64,000 nt of DNA from Candidatus Peribacteria bacterium RIFCSPHIGHO2_01_FULL_51_35 (lineage in GTDB: Bacteria > Patescibacteriota > Gracilibacteria > Peribacterales > Peribacteraceae): contig MFXP01000004.1 of assembly GCA_001787535.1 (NCBI GenBank), positions 202,652-266,651 of the forward strand, in the 5' to 3' direction. Shown piece by piece: positions 18,915 through 26,299 of this stretch. A model generated the notes under the pieces. That model worked only from the letters and a program-made list of their open reading frames with translations, did not search any database and was not told the DNA's origin. Position 1 is the stretch's first letter; each line of letters opens with the position of its first letter. The position numbers and the translations under genes are program-made.

Positions 18915-18941
18915 TTAGCACTCATCTATAGAGAGTGCTAG
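18915..18941. promoter_or_regulatory. CIRCE operator (HrcA binding site)
   Basis: TTAGCACTC-N9-GAGTGCTAG matches the CIRCE consensus TTAGCACTC-N9-GAGTGCTAA at 17 of 18 arm positions. It overlaps the -35 of the micropeptide promoter on the plus strand and lies just upstream of the -35 of small RNA B on the minus strand. Confidence 0.92.
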
Positions 18942-18966
18942 ACAGCGGTCTTACGCTGTGTATACT
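18939..18966 (+). promoter_or_regulatory. CIRCE-overlapped promoter of the micropeptide
   Basis: TAGACA (18939-18944), a 16-nt spacer and TATACT (18961-18966) with an extended TG. The -35 shares bases with the right CIRCE arm, as expected for HrcA repression. Confidence 0.75.
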
Positions 18967-18994
18967 CAATACGTTATTTCTTTACCCACAATAT

Positions 18995-19045
18995 ATGTTT
19001 GGTGGTGGTTCCGGCGGAGGATGTGGAGGTTCCTGCGGTTGCTAA
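18995..19045 (+). CDS. Gly/Cys-rich micropeptide, 16 aa
   Basis: A complete 17-codon frame encodes MFGGGSGGGCGGSCGC, nine Gly and three Cys in 16 residues, ending in TAA. It has its own promoter with a CIRCE operator, a leader of about 22 nt and a strong terminator 30 nt after the stop, so it is the only coding content of a discrete transcription unit. The Cys spacing C-x3-C-x-C would suit metal or thiol chemistry, but function is unknown. It could instead be the visible part of a regulatory RNA. There is no Shine-Dalgarno sequence. Confidence 0.65.
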   Translation: MFGGGSGGGCGGSCGC

Positions 19046-19074
19046 TCGCAGGGAGCCATTTCTCTCCCCTAAGA

Positions 19075-19107
19075 AAGGTGTTCCGCGATGCGGGACGCCT
19101 TTTCTTT
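19075..19107 (+). terminator. Strong terminator of the micropeptide unit
   Basis: Twelve-pair stem AAGGTGTTCCGC-gat-GCGGGACGCCTT followed by TTCTTT. A smaller hairpin, GGGAG...CTCCC, precedes it. Confidence 0.9.
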
Positions 19108-19138
19108 CGTGTCATGTCGGATCAATTCGCGATTCCAA

Positions 19139-19813
19139 TCACTTATTTTTCTGAGAGCCGTACGTTCCAGGTGAAATCAGGACGATGATGCGGAGGAGCA
19201 GTGCGGCGGCGATGATGATCGCAGCCACGAGGCTGATGGGCAGCAATCTTCCCGGCCACGTTGCAGGCTTCAACCATCCTTCCAAGCCCATCGTAATCAC
19301 ATGAAGCAGTACGAGTGTGAGGCCAGCATATCCCAGCCGCTGCACGAACTGCCATTGATCCACTTTCAGCGAAGCCGCGATGGAAGGCAGAGATGTGAGA
19401 GCGACTGCCGTGAAGATCAGAAGCGAAAATATGCCAAACACCATCGACAATTCTCCGGTCACATTCAGCGTTCCATCGGCCAGGAAAAATTTTGGATAGT
19501 TGGCGGGCGTGAAGAGCAGGAGCGACATCAACCCGTGGACGGCGCCCAGGCCGAAGCCGAGCAGCCCGAAGAATTTTCGTGCCGGCAGCAGAGGAACCAT
19601 CGTTTGCGGCCAAAAGCGCGCGAGAGGCCCAAGCATGTACGACAGCGCTATGAACGCCACGGATGCCAATGCTATGGCTTTGTTGGAAATGAACAGGGGA
19701 AAGTGCTCCCATGCCACGCCTTTGATGATGTTGTATCGGATTGCCGCATAGAGAAATGTGCCCGCCAGCACCGTTACGGTGATTGTTTGCTGTGTACGTT
19801 GGAAAAGCGGCAT
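19139..19813 (-). CDS. Ferric-reductase-like membrane cytochrome domain protein
   Basis: 224 residues with six or seven membrane helices. LGFGLGAVHGLMSLLLF and LGYAGLTLVLLHVITMG place His residues in two helices, as in the heme-binding FRD/MsrQ (YedZ) transmembrane family. It may carry electrons across the membrane; no flavin or NAD domain is fused and no MsrP partner is nearby. A small two-helix membrane protein is encoded just upstream. Assignment is to the fold only. Confidence 0.7.
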   Translation of the reverse strand: MPLFQRTQQTITVTVLAGTFLYAAIRYNIIKGVAWEHFPLFISNKAIALASVAFIALSYMLGPLARFWPQTMVPLLPARKFFGLLGFGLGAVHGLMSLLLFTPANYPKFFLADGTLNVTGELSMVFGIFSLLIFTAVALTSLPSIAASLKVDQWQFVQRLGYAGLTLVLLHVITMGLEGWLKPATWPGRLLPISLVAAIIIAAALLLRIIVLISPGTYGSQKNK

Positions 19814-19895
19814 GTCTCTAACTGTAGCAGAGGGTGATGTTATCGGCGAACTCGAGTTTGCCTACGAAGAATCACATAAAACGGCTTTACCGCCC

Positions 19896-20297
19896 TTATT
19901 TCCTGCGTTTCGGGATAATCTCCATCCAGTAGAGTTGTCGAATGTGGATCTTGGGTTGCCTCACTCCTGCACGAACGGGGACAGGACGTTCATTGCGAAT
20001 CACCAAGAGTGCATGGAACAGGAATCCGATGAAGACAAGAATGCTGCCGATTGCCAGATCGCGCGCAGCACTTTTTATGGGCTTTTCCGGAAGTGCGGCG
20101 GAATGTCCTTCGGCTGCAATCAATTTTGCCTCGCCTGAAATACTTTCAATGACGCTGGAACCCTGTCCAGAGGACCGTGCGAAGATCACAGTGTGCGATG
20201 CAGAAGTGAGCATCAGAATCCCCGCGACAAGAAAGCTCACCGTCGTATAGTGCAGACCGGCTGAAAGGTGATCGTTTTTGGCGTGTGTTTTTGACAT
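19896..20297 (-). CDS. Two-helix membrane protein of unknown function
   Basis: 133 residues. Helix 1 (YTTVSFLVAGILMLTSASHTVIFA) and helix 2 (LAIGSILVFIGFLFHALLVI) flank a 50-residue extracytoplasmic loop; the C-terminal 30 residues are basic (VRAGVRQPKIHIRQ). I recognise no family. A TATAAT box lies about 14 nt before the ATG. It shares its strand with the ferric-reductase-like gene 83 nt downstream, so the two may be cotranscribed. Confidence 0.6.
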   Translation of the reverse strand: MSKTHAKNDHLSAGLHYTTVSFLVAGILMLTSASHTVIFARSSGQGSSVIESISGEAKLIAAEGHSAALPEKPIKSAARDLAIGSILVFIGFLFHALLVIRNERPVPVRAGVRQPKIHIRQLYWMEIIPKRRK

Positions 20298-20381
20298 ATT
20301 AATAAACTATTATACTCTATTTTCTGTGGAGAAACAAATGTTCTTCGTTATACTAGCGCCGCTCTTTCAATAACCATCGCG

Positions 20382-20494
20382 AAGCCCCGCACTTGTTGCG
20401 GGGCTGGTGCGATTCCTCTCAGGGAAAAGGGGTGTCCATGAGGGGAAAAACCGTAGTTCAACAAGCTCACCACAAGTAGGTTTTGCCCCTCATG
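20382..20494 (+). repeat. Two hairpins upstream of tRNA-Glu
   Basis: AGCCCCGC...GCGGGGCT (20382-20404) is followed by a long hairpin with arms CATGAGGGG-A-AAAACC / GGTTTTGCCCCTCATG (20437-20494). Its loop, GTTCAACAAGCTCACCACAAG, resembles the loop of the repeat at 35157-35210. A TATACT at 20350-20355 could start a tRNA precursor through both. Confidence 0.65.
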
Positions 20495-20500
20495 AAATGT

Positions 20501-20575
20501 GGCCCCATCGTCTAACGGTTAGGACAGCGGGTTTTCAATCCGCTAACGGGAGTTCGATTCTCCCTGGGGCTGCCA
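20501..20575 (+). tRNA. tRNA-Glu (UUC)
   Basis: Full cloverleaf: acceptor GGCCCCA/TGGGGCT (first pair G-U), D-arm with TCTAACGGTTAGGA, anticodon stem GCGG/CCGC with anticodon TTC, T-arm GGGAG-TTCGATT-CTCCC, discriminator G and encoded CCA. It serves as the integration site of the island that follows. Confidence 0.96.
20535..20575. other. Island attachment junction (attL) in the tRNA-Glu 3' half
   Basis: The recombinase gene ends inside the tRNA on the opposite strand: its last residues, AAPGRIELPLAD and stop, are the antisense of the anticodon and T-arms. A copy of this segment should mark the other end (attR), but I could not find one between 25.7 and 30.8 kb. Confidence 0.6.
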
Positions 20576-22097
20576 ACTTGTTTGGAGCAGATGCAACTTC
20601 CTCCATTGCCTTGTACACAAGCGAAATCTCCGGGGTTCGCTTATTCTCGAGCGAGTCGTAGTGGATTCCGACCGGAAAGATGAGCGTCTGCAGCCGGTCT
20701 TGGTCTTCCACGGGCGACTTCAACCACAGTTCGCTTGCGTGCTTCATGTAGTAACTGCAGTAGTTCAGCACCATCTCCGCGTCATATTCCTCAATTTCAC
20801 GCTCATTGCGTTCGCTCGTGATCGCCTTGAGCTGCCGGTCTGCCGTATCGAATTCAATCTGCAGACTCTCGAGGAGTGATGGGCTACCTGTAGCAGATTT
20901 CATGAGATCGATGATCTTTTTCTTTTCCTCGCGCAGCTCCACCACCTTTTTGCTCAATTCGATGTTCTCCCGATTCAGCTCCTGATAGGTGTTGCTCCAC
21001 ACATCCATCACAATCTCGTTGAAGAGCGCGAGGAGCTCATCGGTCGGCTTCACCTTTTGTACGTACCGCAGGAATTTCTTTTGCGCGTCTTTCGGTTTCA
21101 CGCGGAAGCCGCAGGTCTTGTTCGAGCAGTCATAGTAACCGTAGAGCTGTCCCAGCTTTCCCCGAGATGCACCGCCGCGCGCCGGTGTCCCGCATCTTGG
21201 ACATCGAAGGAACCGGCGCAATGGAAAATCCGAATTGAGTCTGTGTCGTCGTTTGCGAAGAGGTGTTGTAGATTTCTTTTCACCATCGATCACGCGCTGC
21301 AGGGTATGCCATTCATCCGAAGTGATCGCGCCTTTCCACTTAGCGTTAATCAATCTGTTCTCTGTCCATTTTTCCCGGTTCATGCCGCCATAGACCGGGC
21401 TTCGGCATATTTTGTGCCAGCTCTGCGCCGTCATGGGCTTGCCGGTTTTTGTTCGCAGTCCTTTCTTTGCAAGTTCGCGGACGAGCGTCGCGGGTACAGC
21501 ACCGGCTAATTGTTTCCGCAGACCGTAGCAAAGTAGCTCCCATTGTTTCTCATCGAGTGTCGGAGCGAGGCAAGGGCGCTTCCCCTGCGGTGTATCCACC
21601 CGCATGTTCCGGAAGCCTGTGGGAGCGGCACGGCACCAGTACCCCTGCTTGGTCATCTCAACCTCCGAGGAGATCGTGCGCTCGACACGGACGCGGTTCT
21701 CCAAACGTGCGAAGACAGCGAGCAGCCCCTCCATTGCCTCGCCACTCGGAGTGCCATCGATGCGCTCGCTTGCTGATTCAAGACGGATTCCCACCTTCGC
21801 CAGCATCGATTTAAGCTGGAAGTATTCATGGACGCCGCCACGAGAGAAGCGATCTACTTTCCAGATGATAACAACTTGGACAGCGCCTTTCTGCCGGATC
21901 ACCCACTCGAGCACTTCGATATACGTGTGCCGCTCTTCCACCTTTGATGCCGTTTCTGCCACCTCGAATTCCCGGACGATCTTGTAACCCTTTTCGGCGG
22001 CGTATTTTCTGTTTTGCTCCCGTTGATTCGGGATGCTCTCCCCCTCCAATTGTCGCTTCGAGGAGACCCGGAGGATAGAGACGGCATTATTCTGCAT
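20535..22097 (-). CDS. Large serine recombinase (integrase)
   Basis: 520 residues. The N-terminal resolvase domain begins NNAVSILRVSSKRQ with the nucleophilic Ser and Arg, then WKVDRFSRGG and GEAMEGLLAVFARLENRVRVERT. The recombinase domain (GLRTKTGKPMTAQSWHKICRSPVYGG), a zinc ribbon (RCPRCG...CSNKTCGF) and a coiled coil follow. It should integrate and excise the island. Its C-terminal codons come from the tRNA, so the free circular form would encode a different tail. The start is uncertain: 22097 (MQNNAV) is preferred; 22166 would overlap the small gene upstream. Confidence 0.92.
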   Translation of the reverse strand: MQNNAVSILRVSSKRQLEGESIPNQREQNRKYAAEKGYKIVREFEVAETASKVEERHTYIEVLEWVIRQKGAVQVVIIWKVDRFSRGGVHEYFQLKSMLAKVGIRLESASERIDGTPSGEAMEGLLAVFARLENRVRVERTISSEVEMTKQGYWCRAAPTGFRNMRVDTPQGKRPCLAPTLDEKQWELLCYGLRKQLAGAVPATLVRELAKKGLRTKTGKPMTAQSWHKICRSPVYGGMNREKWTENRLINAKWKGAITSDEWHTLQRVIDGEKKSTTPLRKRRHRLNSDFPLRRFLRCPRCGTPARGGASRGKLGQLYGYYDCSNKTCGFRVKPKDAQKKFLRYVQKVKPTDELLALFNEIVMDVWSNTYQELNRENIELSKKVVELREEKKKIIDLMKSATGSPSLLESLQIEFDTADRQLKAITSERNEREIEEYDAEMVLNYCSYYMKHASELWLKSPVEDQDRLQTLIFPVGIHYDSLENKRTPEISLVYKAMEEVASAPNKLAAPGRIELPLAD

Positions 22098-22146
22098 ATC
22101 GCCAACACATTGCTCGTCTTGGCGGATTTTGCAACGTCTGTAGACG

Positions 22147-22320
22147 TCAGGGTTGTACCTTGCCATGGGGAGGGGTGGGGAATTTGTCTGGATGCTCGCG
22201 GACATAGGAATCAACGAGCAGTGTTGCGAAGCTGTAGAGCGTGTCTCGAATTTGCGTGACGTCGTCTTCCGACATGGACGGTTGTTTCAGTACCCGGCGG
22301 CAGCGTTCTATGCTCAACAT
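22147..22320 (-). CDS. Small protein preceding the serine recombinase, 57 aa
   Basis: A 57-codon frame, MLSIERCRRVLKQPSMSEDD continuing VTQIRDTLYSFATLLVDSYV, ending in PHGKVQP and TGA. It is helical and charged. I recall similar short IERCRRxL...IRDxLY proteins next to serine recombinases of other Patescibacteria, where they may act as cofactors; that is recollection, not a search. It ends 50 nt before the preferred recombinase start on the same strand. A TAGGCT box lies 11 nt before the ATG. Confidence 0.65.
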   Translation of the reverse strand: MLSIERCRRVLKQPSMSEDDVTQIRDTLYSFATLLVDSYVREHPDKFPTPPHGKVQP

Positions 22321-22533
22321 GAATGCTGCGCAGCCTATGTTCTACCCATAGTTTTCCGCAATAGTAAGCCATCCGTGCTATATCGTTTTGTTGGGTTTTG
22401 TCGGGAATTAACATTTGCTAAAGATAGAAATTTGTATCGTGAAATGATCGTGCCGATGGGTATTGGTCATGAAAAATCTAGCGCATCAAAATGCAGCAAA
22501 ACCATTCAAAATCAGACAATCCGATCTAGTCGA

Positions 22534-22746
22534 TCACCGCCCTCTCTTGATGCGCGGATCTTTCTTCGCGCGCTTCTGCCGGTCTGCCTTGAATGCCATC
22601 ACATCACTCTCGAGGAACACCTTACCCGCCGTCGTGTCCTGACAGCGCAACTGTCCTTTGCGGATGAATTCTTCGATTCGTGACCGCGATACGCCAAGGA
22701 TGCGTATCACGTCGCCCATGCTGAGGATTTTGGGGAATTGCTCCAT
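22534..22746 (-). CDS. Excisionase-like helix-turn-helix protein
   Basis: 70 residues. ILSMGDVIRILGVSRSRIEEFIRKGQLRCQDTTAGKVFLESDVMAFKADRQKR fits the MerR-like/excisionase helix-turn-helix fold (HTH_17): recognition helix, small wing and basic tail. It probably directs the recombinase towards excision or represses the integrase. It lies 213 nt upstream of the small recombinase companion; that gap has no gene I can support. Confidence 0.75.
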   Translation of the reverse strand: MEQFPKILSMGDVIRILGVSRSRIEEFIRKGQLRCQDTTAGKVFLESDVMAFKADRQKRAKKDPRIKRGR

Positions 22747-22871
22747 AGAAAAAGTCGAACTTTACTTGACTGTTTAGGCTATGGCGTTTGTAGCTGTTCA
22801 GGTAGTGACGACACGGTTACTTGCTAAGTTCACAGTATCGGCTAGGATTGCCAATAATTTCCTCGCTCCGC

Positions 22872-23639
22872 ATGACCGACAATAAATCCACCCCCCGTTC
22901 CGGCATCGTCGCTCGCTTCGCATCGTGGGCGTTCGGTATCACCTTCCTGCTCGCCGCGCTCGGGCTCATGGGCAAGAACGTCGTTACCGCGTTCTGGCTG
23001 CTCGCATGCGGTTTGTTACTCCTCCCGCCCAGCTCACGGCAGATAGCGAAGCGGCTGAACCGGTCGATTCCCCGGTGGCTGAGCATCACGGCGGCCGTCG
23101 TAGGCTGTTTTGCCCTCATCGCCATCGCAGAGCCTTCTGCCCCACAGCAAGTGCAGCGCGTGACTGACGCCGTCGCGCCAGTCGAGCAGCCAGCGCCTCC
23201 GGCCACGCCAGTGAGCGAGGAGGATCATCTGAGGCAGATCGTCTCCGACATACTCAAAGGCAATACCAACATGAGCAAGCCGCGTCTCCGGAAGGTGGAC
23301 GTCGTGAAACAGGCCGCCGGGGGATGGGGCGTCTTCACCGAGTTCAACGGCGGCGACAATCTCACCGCGAACATGCGGAAGGGCGATATCGAGTCGAAGA
23401 TGGCGGAGGTATATATCGCGCTCTATACGAGCGGCAAGGACGTGCAGACCGCCACGGTCGCCGCGTACTTCCCGCTTGTCGATCGGTATGGCAACGAGAG
23501 CGAAGGCGTCGTGCTCAAGACCTCGCTAAGCAGGGCGGAGGCGGGGAAGGTGAATTGGGATGCCGATAACACGATGCTCCGGAGCAGTATCATCCCCGAC
23601 GTCTGGACGACGACGCTCGTGCATCCGGAGTTCCGCTAA
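22872..23639 (+). CDS. Membrane-anchored protein of unknown function (island)
   Basis: 255 residues. Residues 8-80 hold about three hydrophobic segments (SWAFGITFLLAALGLMG, VVTAFWLLACGLLLLP, ITAAVVGCFALIAIA). A Pro/Ala linker (VAPVEQPAPPATPVSEED) leads to a soluble 140-residue domain (GGWGVFTEFNGGDNLTANMRKGDIESKMAEVYIALYTSG) that may be extracytoplasmic. I recognise no family, but the layout occurs in mobile-element cargo. The gene is very G+C-rich. Its stop overlaps the stop of the convergent gene at 23636. Confidence 0.65.
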   Translation: MTDNKSTPRSGIVARFASWAFGITFLLAALGLMGKNVVTAFWLLACGLLLLPPSSRQIAKRLNRSIPRWLSITAAVVGCFALIAIAEPSAPQQVQRVTDAVAPVEQPAPPATPVSEEDHLRQIVSDILKGNTNMSKPRLRKVDVVKQAAGGWGVFTEFNGGDNLTANMRKGDIESKMAEVYIALYTSGKDVQTATVAAYFPLVDRYGNESEGVVLKTSLSRAEAGKVNWDADNTMLRSSIIPDVWTTTLVHPEFR

Positions 23640-24004
23640 TAGGTTTCTTCCGGATGGATGAAGGCGCTCTTGGGCTCGAAGCCGAGTGTGATGTTCGTGT
23701 GATTTGGTTTCTTCGGCGGGTTGCGGCCGAACCGATCCCGCGCCACGCGCTCCAGCCACCATGCGTCCGCTTGCCAGTATCCGTCCCGTCCCGCTTTATC
23801 GATACGCATGAGCCGAACGCTAATCGCCTTCGCCCGTGCCTTTTTTATAGACTCAGATAACTCAGGTTTCGTCCGGAGCCATTTGTAGTACGTTTCTTCA
23901 CTGATGCCCACGACCATACATGCTTCTACAGCATAAGTTCCCGCTTCGATGAGGCGGATGATCTGTTCAACGAGCTCGGGGGTGTATTTGGAGGTGCGGG
24001 GCAT
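23636..24004 (-). CDS. Phage terminase small-subunit-like HTH protein
   Basis: 122 residues. KYTPELVEQIIRLIEAGTYAVEACMVVGISEETYYKWLRTKPELSESIKKARAKA is the homeodomain-like helix-turn-helix of phage small terminases (phBC6A51 type). The rest is helical with a short tail. No large terminase or capsid genes are present, so this is either a remnant of a prophage or a protein reused by the island. The stop codons of this gene and its convergent neighbour overlap (23636-23639). Confidence 0.7.
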   Translation of the reverse strand: MPRTSKYTPELVEQIIRLIEAGTYAVEACMVVGISEETYYKWLRTKPELSESIKKARAKAISVRLMRIDKAGRDGYWQADAWWLERVARDRFGRNPPKKPNHTNITLGFEPKSAFIHPEETY

Positions 24005-24028
24005 GAATGTAGTATAGCCAGCTCGAGT

Positions 24029-24925
24029 TCAGAACCTCTTTTCATCGTATAAATAAGCCATAATGCTCGTTCCCACATTTTCAAGGACTTCTTTCGATTG
24101 ATTGTGTAACTGCACCAGCGTCTGCAGATAGCTCATGTTATTCCCACACACAAATCTCTCCGCCTGTTCGATGATGGCAATACCCACCTTGAGACAGAAA
24201 CCATGTTCGGGATTTCTACTTGGATAGAAAACATTGCTGATGATGGTTCTCCCTGCCGAGACCGGGAAGACAAATTCGTTCAGAATATCGCCGAAGTCTG
24301 ACACCTCCTGCCGTCGCAGGATTGGATCGTCTCCGGTGATGTTGAAACCGGGATCCTGATACAGGAATTTCCAATGCTGGGCACTTTCATAGCTGGATTT
24401 CTTGTGAAATGGCGCAAAGGAGATTCCCATCTTGTAAGCCTTGTCCATTCCGTCGAAGTTCGAGATTTCTTTCATCATCTCATTGGAGATTGGCTCACCG
24501 GTTTCGCTGTGCCGGATGTTGAAAAAGGAACTGCGGAAGCCGTGCTTTTCTATGAGATCTTTTCCCTGCCGATCGCGAGCTGGCACGCGCCAGTGAAGAT
24601 GAGCAAGACATAACATCATGCCCCATCTTTCATCGAGATCGAGTGGTGGTGGAGCTGTGTGCTTCGATTCGATGATCTTTTTGAGGAGCGGAGCCATGAG
24701 ACTGTCGTATTCTGAATACAGACCCTCAAAAATGTCTTTCCTCTCTCCTGTCATAGGAGATTGGATGGAATTTCGATGTTTCTCCTGAAACACGTCCTCC
24801 GTTCCTTTCGTCGAGAAAAATTTCCTCTCTTTTTTGTCATAGACATGCAGATATCCGTCGGAATCTAGGAATCCCTTGAGATAACATTGGGGCAGATAAT
24901 GGTGTCGTACAGACATGCTTGGCAT
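24029..24925 (-). CDS. DUF4238 protein
   Basis: 298 residues. The N-terminal HHYLPQCYLKGF followed by LHVYDKKERKFF is the DUF4238 hallmark; further conserved-looking parts are RWGMMLCLAHLHWRVPAR and FNITGDDPIL. The family is widespread in mobile elements and often near defence genes, with no proven activity. The start is chosen by TACAAT (24933-24938 on the minus strand), 7 nt before the ATG; the alternatives at 24916 and 24934 are less consistent. It is divergent from the 24984 gene with back-to-back promoters. Confidence 0.85.
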   Translation of the reverse strand: MPSMSVRHHYLPQCYLKGFLDSDGYLHVYDKKERKFFSTKGTEDVFQEKHRNSIQSPMTGERKDIFEGLYSEYDSLMAPLLKKIIESKHTAPPPLDLDERWGMMLCLAHLHWRVPARDRQGKDLIEKHGFRSSFFNIRHSETGEPISNEMMKEISNFDGMDKAYKMGISFAPFHKKSSYESAQHWKFLYQDPGFNITGDDPILRRQEVSDFGDILNEFVFPVSAGRTIISNVFYPSRNPEHGFCLKVGIAIIEQAERFVCGNNMSYLQTLVQLHNQSKEVLENVGTSIMAYLYDEKRF

Positions 24926-24983
24926 CGACCTCATTGTATCGCACTTGTGATACGTAGGATTTAGTGCGTGCTATACTCAACCG

Positions 24984-25736
24984 GTGAGCCTCGAAGACAC
25001 GCTGACCAACATGGGCTTGAGTCGCATAGCGCACGAGATCGGCATGACGAAGATCGCAATCGATTCCTTGACGAGGGAACTGCACTTTCAACGAACAATG
25101 GCAGATCTGCAGAAGCCTGATGACTTCATGAAAAAGGCCGAGGAATCCGATGCTCTCATCCGCGAGAATTTCCGGGAGTGGCGGGACTACTTGTACAAAT
25201 ACATCCTCGTCATGACGACGATCACCGGCTTTTTCGCCACGCTGATTAGCGCAAATTGGACGCGCGTCGTGCCCGACTTGGATATGGTCTTCATCGCGTT
25301 CATTCTGATTGGCTGCTCTATTGCCGTGGGTTTGATTGCGATATTCGCCACGATCTACATTGAGAAGAAGATCATCGATGCGCGCGTCATCTTCGCGCTC
25401 GGCGGGAAAAATCGGGGCGAGCGAGTGAATCCCGTCGATGCCATACGCATAGACTGCGATGAATACATCGCTGAGAACGCAGCCAAGCTCGAGACCGAGA
25501 CGGATCCAAAAGAGATCGAGTGGCTGAACATACGGATCAAGGCGGATAAGCGCGTCTCGCGTCTCATGAAGTACGTCGCGGCACCGGCAGGTTGGTACGA
25601 ATACGTCAGGACAGGAACGACTGCATTGATGGTCGTTTTTTCATTCGCCGGGATCGTTGTGCTAATGCGTGAGTTCCTCGTTCATTCATTTGAACCATCT
25701 GTTAGCGAGACAACAATATCGTCTCCAATGGAATGA
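24984..25736 (+). CDS. Membrane protein of unknown function with coiled-coil flanks
   Basis: 250 residues beginning with GTG. A helical N-terminus (MGLSRIAHEIGMTKIAIDSLTRELHFQ) leads to two adjacent membrane helices (YILVMTTITGFFATLIS and MVFIAFILIGCSIAVGLIAIFATIYI), a charged 100-residue cytoplasmic part and a third helix near the C-terminus (TALMVVFSFAGIVVLM). I recognise no family. TATACT (24972-24977) lies 6 nt before the GTG, so the transcript should be leaderless. It is divergent from the DUF4238 gene with 58 nt between them, suggesting a functional pair, though that is inference. Confidence 0.65.
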   Translation: MSLEDTLTNMGLSRIAHEIGMTKIAIDSLTRELHFQRTMADLQKPDDFMKKAEESDALIRENFREWRDYLYKYILVMTTITGFFATLISANWTRVVPDLDMVFIAFILIGCSIAVGLIAIFATIYIEKKIIDARVIFALGGKNRGERVNPVDAIRIDCDEYIAENAAKLETETDPKEIEWLNIRIKADKRVSRLMKYVAAPAGWYEYVRTGTTALMVVFSFAGIVVLMREFLVHSFEPSVSETTISSPME

Positions 25737-25929
25737 GCGTCCCCTGAAACACCCCCAAAGCGCGGTGCCGGGATCCGACAGGCTATCAACCCTCCAGAGC
25801 GTGGTTCCGATCGTTCACAGCCCTAACAGCGGGGCACACGGGCTGAGGTAAATTGCAGATTGGCGAGAGGAGGTGCAGAATTCGCGCTAAACCAGCGGGG
25901 AGGGGGCGAACCCCTCCCCAGAATTCCAA

Positions 25930-26187
25930 TCACTTCTTGAGGAAATCCCACGCTGCCTGATCCAGCCAGCCGTCCCGGTTGCTGTTGATCTCGCAGACGA
26001 GCAGCCGGTCGTTCTTATCGATGTGTGGCAGAAGGTACTTGCTGATCTCTGCTGCCGAGGACGTGGATTTGATGAGCCACGCGGACTTGAGGACGCCGTA
26101 CCATGTGAATTTCTTGATGGCTCCGATGAGCCCGTCATAGTTCTGTCCTGTCTTGTTGAGGTCGTAGGTGACCAAGTAGTTGGCCAT
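25930..26187 (-). CDS. Cas2/VapD-fold (SinR-annotated) small protein
   Basis: 85 residues. NYLVTYDLNKTGQNYDGLIGAIKKFTWYGVLKSAWLIKS with a second beta-alpha-beta half ending ICEINSNRDGWLD-like has the ferredoxin-like pattern of Cas2 and VapD proteins; databases often call this group SinR family. The first strand ends in the expected Asp (YDLN). No cas1, repeats or other cas genes are near, so a CRISPR role is unlikely; an mRNA interferase or DNA-structure role is possible. The upstream leader is T/C-rich after a TATTTT box. Confidence 0.7.
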   Translation of the reverse strand: MANYLVTYDLNKTGQNYDGLIGAIKKFTWYGVLKSAWLIKSTSSAAEISKYLLPHIDKNDRLLVCEINSNRDGWLDQAAWDFLKK

Positions 26188-26299
26188 GGTGAACAAAGAA
26201 GAAAAAAATAGAAATGCAGAGAGGTGCGAGGTGCACTTGGTGGAGCCCGTGCCTTGTGGTGTTGATAATCAACTGCAACTCTCATGGCAAATAAAAAAG

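Noticed and set aside
22153..22683. 176-codon plus-strand frame opposite the excisionase region
   Set aside because: It is antisense to the small recombinase companion and the HTH gene, both better supported by motif and context.
25740..25930. attR of the island in the gap before the Cas2-fold gene
   Set aside because: The stretch has a GGGGAGGGG hairpin but no match to the tRNA-Glu 3' half, and island-type genes continue to 30.3 kb.
25930..26187. Part of a CRISPR-Cas system
   Set aside because: No repeat-spacer array or other cas gene occurs; the repeated palindromes in the window are isolated, not regularly spaced.
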